Shown: positions 57,829-64,000 of the stretch, in pieces
Layout: every line of letters starts with the position of its first letter
Numbering within the stretch: the first letter of the stretch is position 1
Assembly: GCA_025201765.1 (NCBI GenBank)
Contig: MU623385.1
Coordinates: 1-64,000 of the forward strand
DNA length: 64,000 nucleotides
Reading direction: 5' to 3'
Origin: Daldinia sp. FL1419
Lineage: Eukaryota > Ascomycota > Sordariomycetes > Xylariales > Hypoxylaceae
The notes under the pieces: generated by a model
The model's input: the letters and a program-made list of their open reading frames with translations, nothing else
The model's database searches: none
Told to the model about the DNA's origin: nothing
Made by a program: the position numbers and the translations under genes

Positions 57829-60399
57829 CTAAGGCCGGCGCGATCGGCTCTTCCATTCATTCGCCTCATCTCCTAGTTTCTTAAGTGCCGAGTCGTAGGC
57901 AGCTATCTTACTCTCAAATGCGTCTTCCTTTTCTTCAGTAACTCTGATGCGCTCCACCTTCTGACTTCTTTGGATAACTGTCTCACTGGCCACCTCGTTC
58001 CAGAACCATCTTGCTTCTGGATTAGTAAAAAGCGTCCAGGCCTTGCCCGTCTTGCCAGCCCTAGCAGTACGGCCTACTCGGTGAACGTACGAAGCTATAC
58101 TTGATGGCATGTCGTAGTTGATAACGTGATCCAGAGTGGGAAGATCTATGCCTCGAGCAACCAAGTCCGATGCAACCAGAATGCGGAGCTTCCCAGTCAA
58201 GAAAGACCGGATGGTACGTTTCCGGGTGGCGTATTGCGTTGTTGAAGTAAGCGTGCCAACAAGAGAGCCTACGGTTGGGGAAAGTAGCGAAAGGAGACGT
58301 GAGAGGCGCAGCGCTGTTTCGTTCGATTTGGTAAATATCAAGACGCTCGGCGAATTTGCGTTGGAAGAAACAGCTCTAGAATGTTTAAATGGCTTATCTA
58401 AACCTGAATCAGATTCCGAATCCGAATCCGATTCAGACGAAGAAGTGTCACCGCCTGAAGCATCGTCTCTAGATCTGTCATGACTAATATTCCCTAGTAT
58501 ATAATCGCTTTGAATCAGGTCCAAGAGGAATAGTGGCTTAAGATTGGGATCGCTAACTTTGAGTGCGGCTTCTCGAAGGGTCTCGGGAAGCGCAAGCTCA
58601 GCTTGGTTCAACGTAGCTTCTGCCTCTTCGGCAATGCCCGAACCTTCAAGCATGACCAACTTAGGCCAGCGAAGTTTGAGACCCTCTAGACGATCAAGAT
58701 CTCTTGTCATGGTAGCGCTGAGGATGACTTTTCGGACCCCCGACAGGTTGGACTGTTTGTGATTTCGGGAGCCATTGCCTGACTGTAACCGTGGAATAAC
58801 CACATCCAACCACTGTTGGAAGTTCTGACCAAGTAGTTTGTCGGCTTCATCAACTACAAGCCAGCGAACAAAATCCAAGGAAAACCCCGGGGTATACTTT
58901 ATGTGCTCGACTAGTCTTCCCGGTGTACAGATAAGAATATCAACCTTGGATTTGTAAGTGATTACATGATCTGGTAAGGTTTGGATCTTATCTTCTCTCT
59001 TTTGGATTGCTGCTTTCTCTTCATCGTCGGTATCATAGCCTCCATCACTCTCGTCATTAGAACCATATCCGCTATCAGCCGCACGTCTTCTATTGCGTTT
59101 GGCAAATGCTTCTGGGTTATATTCCTCCTCCCTTTCGACCAGGGTAGCTTGCTCTTGTTCCATAGACTGGCTACCCATCGAGATGCCGACACGTACTCTC
59201 CTCTTGGTGCCATTTAGAGCAAAAACATTTGCACACAGCTCACATACTTGTTGAACTTGCTTCACAAGTTCTCGTGTTGGGAGGACAATCACAGCGCGGA
59301 GTTTTGTGACATGCCGATTTCCTTGGCTCAAGTCTCGTACTAGAGGTAGAACATAGGCTAGAGTCTTTCCAGAGCCGGTTGCAGCAGAAACCAAAACATC
59401 GCCATGCATTGCCTTGTCGTGATGAGGGAGAAGTAACGGTATCACGGCGGTTTGTATAGCGAATGCTTGCTTATACCCGTTTGCAGTTAGTCTTTCAGCC
59501 GCTTCGAGAGTAATTCCCAAGTCTGGAGAGAGTCCAAAATCCGCGAAAGCAGCTGTAGCCTGTGGAGATACTCTAATTGGTTTCGCTAGCCAGGAAGGTA
59601 ATGTCTCGTATGCCGGCTTCGAGGTATCGGGTATAACCGGCATGGGCTGAGGTAGCGGCTGAAGCCCGTGAATCTCGGGTTCTGCGTCCATATCCATGGC
59701 GTTATCATCAGTCTTCGTTTCATTTCCACCGCTACCGTCCGGAACATCTTGCATTGGTATATCTTCATTTTGCTCCGCGATGGCCTGCGGCTCGGGAGCT
59801 CGTATGGACCTTGCCGCCCTTTCTAAGACCGCTTTATGCCGTATCGGAGTTTCATCCTTGTCTTCTTCATGAGCTTCAAGATTTTCTTTCTTTTTCGACT
59901 TCTTTTTGCTCTTTTTTTCTTTCTTAATTTGGTTCGGCAATTCGGGGGGCCTCTCCGAACTTGGTGTTTGCGCTACCTCTTGATCTAAAGGATCTAATTC
60001 CATGGAGGTTTCATTTTCTTCCGGTCTGGTCTCAGCAGCCGGCTCTGCCGTGGATTCATTTTGATTAGATTCTTCCCGAGTTTTTATGTCAACAGGAAGT
60101 TCCTTGGATCGCTTTGATTTCTTGATCTTCTTTTTGGCCTCTTTCTCAACATCACTGTCGCCCATCAACTTAGCCTTCTTGGCTGGCGGCTCATTTTCGA
60201 TTTCCTCTTCCTGGAAGTGAACATGTTGAGAATTTTGATGATGATTCGATTGAACACTAGTGGATTTAGGAGGTGGGATATATCTTGCGTAAGCTGTTGG
60301 TTGTGGTTTGACTACAAGGTTTGGTACAGTTTCAGGCGTTTGCAATGATTCCGGACTTTTAGCAGCCCCTTTTGGTGGTGGCACATATCGCGCATACAT
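57829..60399 (-). CDS. DBP6: ATP-dependent RNA helicase Dbp6 (60S ribosome biogenesis)
   Basis: A single exon of 856 residues. The N-terminus (MYARYVPPPK) is typical of fungal Dbp6, followed by a long Lys/Glu-rich disordered region (residues about 60-250; KKIKKSKRSK, KKSKKKSKKKE). The helicase core begins near residue 285: AFAIQTAVIPLL (Q motif), AATGSGKT (339-346), LPTRELVKQ (373-381), an acidic insertion (about 425-470, SDGGYDTDDEE), CTPGRLVEH (491-499), VVDEADKL (515-522), SATMT, FTKSNETA, ARGIDLP and HRVGRTARAGK. Dbp6 acts with Rsa3, Npa1/Npa2 and Nop8 in early pre-60S particles in the nucleolus. The insertion between motifs Ia/Ib and the N-terminal signature separate it from other DEAD-box helicases. 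It diverges from GPI3 across 547 bases. Confidence 0.94.
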   Translation of the reverse strand: MYARYVPPPKGAAKSPESLQTPETVPNLVVKPQPTAYARYIPPPKSTSVQSNHHQNSQHVHFQEEEIENEPPAKKAKLMGDSDVEKEAKKKIKKSKRSKELPVDIKTREESNQNESTAEPAAETRPEENETSMELDPLDQEVAQTPSSERPPELPNQIKKEKKSKKKSKKKENLEAHEEDKDETPIRHKAVLERAARSIRAPEPQAIAEQNEDIPMQDVPDGSGGNETKTDDNAMDMDAEPEIHGLQPLPQPMPVIPDTSKPAYETLPSWLAKPIRVSPQATAAFADFGLSPDLGITLEAAERLTANGYKQAFAIQTAVIPLLLPHHDKAMHGDVLVSAATGSGKTLAYVLPLVRDLSQGNRHVTKLRAVIVLPTRELVKQVQQVCELCANVFALNGTKRRVRVGISMGSQSMEQEQATLVEREEEYNPEAFAKRNRRRAADSGYGSNDESDGGYDTDDEEKAAIQKREDKIQTLPDHVITYKSKVDILICTPGRLVEHIKYTPGFSLDFVRWLVVDEADKLLGQNFQQWLDVVIPRLQSGNGSRNHKQSNLSGVRKVILSATMTRDLDRLEGLKLRWPKLVMLEGSGIAEEAEATLNQAELALPETLREAALKVSDPNLKPLFLLDLIQSDYILGNISHDRSRDDASGGDTSSSESDSDSESDSGLDKPFKHSRAVSSNANSPSVLIFTKSNETALRLSRLLSLLSPTVGSLVGTLTSTTQYATRKRTIRSFLTGKLRILVASDLVARGIDLPTLDHVINYDMPSSIASYVHRVGRTARAGKTGKAWTLFTNPEARWFWNEVASETVIQRSQKVERIRVTEEKEDAFESKIAAYDSALKKLGDEANEWKSRSRRP

Positions 60400-60946
60400 T
60401 GTTGCAAGTTCCGAACTGCCGCGTTTCGAGATGCTTTAACAGTGAGAGATTATTAAATTTTAAGTTTTTCCTAAGATGAGATAGGGAACCTCGAAAGCTT
60501 GAATTGGAATAATTCTGCCATCGCATAAAAACTTGTCCGCCTTCCTGATTTGATCGCCTTTGGAGGCTTTATCGGGGCTTGTGGAGTACGATCGTCGTAT
60601 CGATAACAAAATGGGGCTACATAAGCGGGACCGTAACCCATAAGCAGTTTGGAAGTTCCAACTTGGAACAATGAACAATGCTAAAACCCCAGATTTCGTA
60701 ATTAGCCAATCCCAACTTGGATTCTCCAACAACCACTAAAAGGTAACAAAAAGGTAACATTCAACCTTTTACGAAAATTCAATAAAGTGTCTATTATATG
60801 CCCACTGATACGTCTAATGACTTGATGATTTAATTGAGACGACTTTCAACTCTTATAATTACCCAACTTACCCTTCGCGGAAGTTCTTAATAATTCTCGA
60901 ATATGACCCGACATTATTTCCAACGCTCCGCTCATCATCCCTCACG
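60400..60946. promoter_or_regulatory. Shared divergent promoter region DBP6/GPI3
   Basis: 547 bases between the DBP6 start (minus) and the GPI3 start (plus), so both promoters lie here. A 90-codon minus-strand frame at 60460-60732 is not supported as a gene. No specific regulator site was recognised. Confidence 0.5.
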
Positions 60947-62446
60947 ATGCCGCACCGAACCTATAATATCGCAATGGTTAGCGATTTCTTCTTCCCCCAG
61001 CCGGGGGGTGTCGAAAGTCACATCTACCAACTTGCCTCGAAGCTAATCGATCGTGGCCATAAGGTCATTGTGATAACTCATGCTTACGACGACCGGAAAG
61101 GAGTTCGTTACCTCACGAATGGCATCAAGGTCTTCCACGTCCCTTTCGCCGTTATATATCGATCTGCTGCATTTCCCACCGTCTTTTCTTTCTTTCCCAT
61201 ATTCCGAAACATCATCATCCGGGAAAGAATACAGATTGTTCATGGCCACGCCAGCTTAAGCACCCTCTGCCAGGAGGCATTGTTACATGCCAGAACCATG
61301 GGGTTGCGAACTGTCTTTACCGATCATTCATTATATGGCTTCGCTGATGCGGCTAGCATCTTGACTAATAAACTGCTAAAATTCACACTCAGTGACGTTG
61401 ACCACGTAATATGCGTCAGTAATACGTGGTATGTTCCCTAAACTTCACCCAACCTTCATTTCAGTACTTTGGCTCACATCTCTCCAAGTAAGGAAAACAC
61501 CGTTCTTAGGGCGGCCCTGGATCCTCTCATGGTCTCCGTCATCCCCAACGCTGTCGTTTCCGAAGATTTTAAACCTTTGCCTCGGCCGGATCCAAATAAC
61601 CTACCATTCGTCCAGCATCCTTTGCCTGCGCACCCCCTCGGACCCAACGATACACTCACTATCGTCGTCATCAGTCGTTTATTTTACAACAAGGGAACAG
61701 ACCTCCTCATAGCAGCCATCCCTCGAATACTTGAGAACCACCCTAATACGCGCTTTATTATCGCCGGCTCGGGACCAAAGGCCATTGAACTCGAGCAAAT
61801 GATTGAACAGAATGTGCTGCAAGATAAGGTCGAGATGCTAGGGCCTGTACGACACGAAAACGTAAGAGATGTGATGGTGAGGGGTCACGTCTATCTGCAT
61901 CCCAGTTTAACGGAGGCTTTCGGAACGGTCATTGTTGAAGCGGCCAGCTGCGGCTTGTATGTCGTATGTACGGCCGTCGGAGGCATTCCGGAGGTACTTC
62001 CGTCGCATATGACAGTATTTGCGAAGCCGGAAGAGAATGATCTAGTAACTGCGACAGGGAAAGCCATTGCAGCTCTCCGTGCGAATAAGGTGCGCACGGA
62101 GAAATTTCACGATCAGGTCAAAGCCATGTACTCGTGGACGAATGTAGCAAAACGTACCGAACGCGTTTACCGGGGCATTTCAGGGGATGTCAGCGAGACC
62201 GAGTTTTATGGCTTCGATGTAAACCATGACCCACATTGGCACGCAACTCGCGGGCGCAACTTCTCACTGATTGACCGACTCAAACGCTACTATGGCTGTG
62301 GTGTATGGGCTGGCAAGTTATTCTGCCTATGTGTCATCATCGACTACTTAATATTCGTATTCTGCGAGTGGTACTGGCCCAGGGAGCGGATCGATTTCGC
62401 ACGAGATTGGCCACGAAAGAAGTTCGACGGCGACGATGACGACTAA
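60947..62446 (+). CDS. GPI3: GPI-GlcNAc transferase catalytic subunit Gpi3/PIG-A
   Basis: Two exons, 60947-61428 and 61489-62446, give 479 residues. The 60-base intron end is chosen at the AG 61487-61488. This joins VSNT to CKENTVLRA exactly as in the family; the earlier CAG at 61462-61464 would leave a 36-base intron and add non-conserved residues. Marks: IAMVSDFFFPQPGGVESH (Gly loop of GT4), VHGHASLS, FTDHSLYGFAD, SRLFYNKGTDLL, HPSLTEAFGTVIVEA (the E-x7-E catalytic motif) and a C-terminal membrane helix (LFCLCVIIDYLIFVF) before WPRERID. The enzyme moves GlcNAc from UDP-GlcNAc to phosphatidylinositol, step one of GPI-anchor synthesis, on the cytosolic ER face. Confidence 0.95.
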
Positions 62447-63684
62447 ATCCATAGTGCCAGAACCGTCCATATGCATTCAGACGGGCAATCGGACGTAAGC
62501 CTCGCTATGTTTCCGGCGCAGCGGGGACATCTATAACGAATAAAGATACCCATTACTTAATTCATAATCCGGCTCTCAATACCGTTGTAGCTTATGCCTA
62601 TCCAGTATCTCGTACAGCAATGTCATTTGCGTAACCAAAAAGACCAATGACCTAATATCATCGTGCGATCGATCTTCCCTCCTCACTTGGTCTGACCATT
62701 GGACTGCAACGGATTATGTAAAGTTTTAGTACCATATTCACGCCGTCCTGTATGGTTCCAGGACTAGAATTATCAATATCCTACCTAGGTATTCTCTAAC
62801 CCTAGAGGCGAATCATCCCCTTGAATAACCCAGGTACCTAACCTACCCACCTAGGTAAGGTACCTATACCTACTTGGGTAGCAAAACTAGGTGTCGGTTG
62901 GTTGATGGCGATACCTAACAGATTAGGTACGTTAGGGGTCAATTAATTGAAGGAAGAATATCACGGAACCAAGCTCCAGTTCTCGGCTATTGCCACTACT
63001 CCCTAGTCCCTCTGTCATCAGACGTAGTACGTTGTATGGCCTAATGTTGCACAAATGCGATGCTGTGTTGTGGTACTAAACCATTGGTCACCATGAGCCA
63101 AACACCAACTACGATAGAATGTCAGAAATCGAACCCGGATTTTGCAGTCGATCCAACCCTGTCTACCTTTAAAAATGACCGGTCTTAGCCTTATTTCTTC
63201 CTACTCTAGCACACAGAGCCCACCACGTAGCTTCTGAAATATTTCACGTGCCGAATCAGAACCGGTAGTGGACCGCCTTACTTTGAGGGCATACTTACCG
63301 TAGTGTTGTTCAAGCATGTAAATCCCCGATTAGAAAGTTCCTTTCGTGGTCGATGCCTGAGCTATATACGTAGGAAAGCGTTTATTTCCGGACACTTAGA
63401 AATGCGGGTGAATATAAGGAGTAGTTAGGATTCATCTAGCAAAGAATAATGGTAGTCTTAATACTAGAACCTGTTCTTCTGCCTCCTACTAAGTTTTGGC
63501 CAATTCGTTTTCCACAATAGAGTGGTAAAGGACCTCTAATATACCGAGATAAAGAAACCAGAGATCCCGATCCTAGCATAGGTGTGGATAATTAAAACCA
63601 CTTAACCATGGCAGGTACGTGCGGTGAAATTAATATAAGCAGCTCTAATATCAGGTAACTAATCACGTATTAGACGCAATTCCT
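62447..63684. other. Intergenic
   Basis: About 1.24 kb containing a dense cluster of ACCTAGGTA words (62784-62880) and no gene. A B-box-like word on the minus strand near 63087-63113 lacks the other parts of a tRNA. Confidence 0.45.
62784..62880. repeat. Cluster of ACCTAGGTA words
   Basis: Several near-copies of CCTACCTAGGTA, CAGGTACCTAACC and AAGGTACCTATACC occur within 100 bases. Because ACCTAGGT is its own reverse complement, the cluster is highly self-complementary. Confidence 0.7.
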
Positions 63685-64000
63685 ATGATTGCCTGGTGGT
63701 TCATCGACAAGAGAAAGGCACTCGAGACAGAACAAAAATACAGAGAGACGAATAAGAAAATCGCCGAAGTTCTCCTTGCCCAAGAACAGGAACGTCAGGC
63801 CCGACAAGAAGTCGAACACAGAGAAGAGCAAGAACGCTCAGCGCGGAAAGAAGCCGAGAGCCGCGAAAAACGAGAACGTTCAGCTCGACAAGAAGCAGAA
63901 CGCAGAGCGGGACAAGAAATCTTGGCCCGAGAGAAAGCAGAACAGAAAGAGAAACAAGAGCGCTTAACCCGAGAAAATCTAGAAAGAAAACAAGAGTCCG
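63685..64000 (+). CDS. Coiled-coil protein with 14-residue repeats, cut by window edge
   Basis: From ATG 63685 (MIAWWFIDKRKALETEQK) the frame stays open for 105 codons to the window end. After about 30 residues it becomes a pure coiled coil with a 14-residue unit repeated about five times: QERQARQEVEHREE, QERSARKEAESREK, RERSARQEAERRAG, QEILAREKAEQKEK and QERLTRENLERKQE, followed by the edge. Two heptads per unit with Glu/Arg/Gln at set positions indicate a long straight helix, possibly dimeric. The overlapping frame at 63689-63967 has the same DNA repeat but an unlikely composition and is an out-of-frame shadow. Such N-terminal coils occur on many fungal signalling and cytoskeletal proteins. 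The gene cannot be named without its 3' part. Confidence 0.6.
   Translation, partial: MIAWWFIDKRKALETEQKYRETNKKIAEVLLAQEQERQARQEVEHREEQERSARKEAESREKRERSARQEAERRAGQEILAREKAEQKEKQERLTRENLERKQES

Noticed and set aside
61429..61464. 36-base intron in GPI3 ending at the first CAG
   Set aside because: Too short for these genes and adds non-conserved residues; the AG 24 bases later restores the exact family sequence.
63087..63113. B-box-like word (GGTTCGATT) on the minus strand
   Set aside because: No A box at the right distance and no pairing acceptor or T stem.
1..64000. CRISPR arrays, operons or other prokaryotic systems
   Set aside because: The window is fungal nuclear DNA; the tandem repeats present are short microsatellites without spacers.

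Overview
The window is nuclear DNA from a filamentous ascomycete (Pezizomycotina, probably Sordariomycetes). The evidence is short introns of roughly 43-130 bases with GT...CTRAC...AG signals, single genes spaced by AT-leaning intergenic DNA, and fungus-only families (HET, But2, Zn2Cys6 regulators, fungal EthD). A block at the left end also looks like repeat-induced point mutation (RIP). I could not run searches. Family names rest on motifs and remembered family architecture, and all exon borders were worked out by hand.

Bases 1-6.3 kb are extremely AT-rich. Inside this block I find a pair of roughly 150-base terminal inverted repeats at about 2524-2672 and 6127-6275. They bound a 3.75-kb dead transposon, and the two arms differ almost only by C/T and G/A transitions, as RIP would produce. 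From 6.3 to 12 kb are an SPFH/stomatin gene and the 60S-biogenesis helicase SPB4. From 12 to 24 kb is an accessory stretch. It holds a small Cys-rich ORF, a broken DHA2-type drug exporter, an AflR-like Zn2Cys6 regulator with an early stop, a fungal F-box/DUF7730-like gene, an amidohydrolase of the 2,3-dihydroxybenzoate decarboxylase family, and long empty DNA. The dead exporter next to the shortened regulator looks like the remnant of a secondary-metabolite locus.

From 24 to 50.9 kb is mostly core gene content: DGK1 (CTP-dependent diacylglycerol kinase), a 6-kb gene-free gap, KXD1, a conserved nuclear-looking unknown, a LENG1-like CIR_N protein, another unknown, a PHO84-type phosphate transporter carrying one internal TGA, a six-exon fungal unknown, SEC18 (NSF) and a membrane-anchored alpha/beta-hydrolase-like protein. 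From 51 to 54 kb is a HET-domain gene broken by at least four frameshifts. From 54 to 64 kb are an EthD protein, a secreted But2-domain protein, the helicase DBP6 divergently paired with the GPI-anchor glycosyltransferase GPI3, and a coiled-coil gene running off the right edge.

The housekeeping genes (SPB4, DGK1, SEC18, DBP6, GPI3) all read cleanly, so the lesions in the MFS, HET and phosphate-transporter genes are unlikely to be general assembly noise. The most unusual non-genic signal is a roughly 120-base dispersed repeat present twice, at 12.87-12.99 kb and 50.97-51.10 kb. Its 14-bp stem is preserved by compensating base changes, which suggests selection on, or formation by, a folded or palindromic structure.
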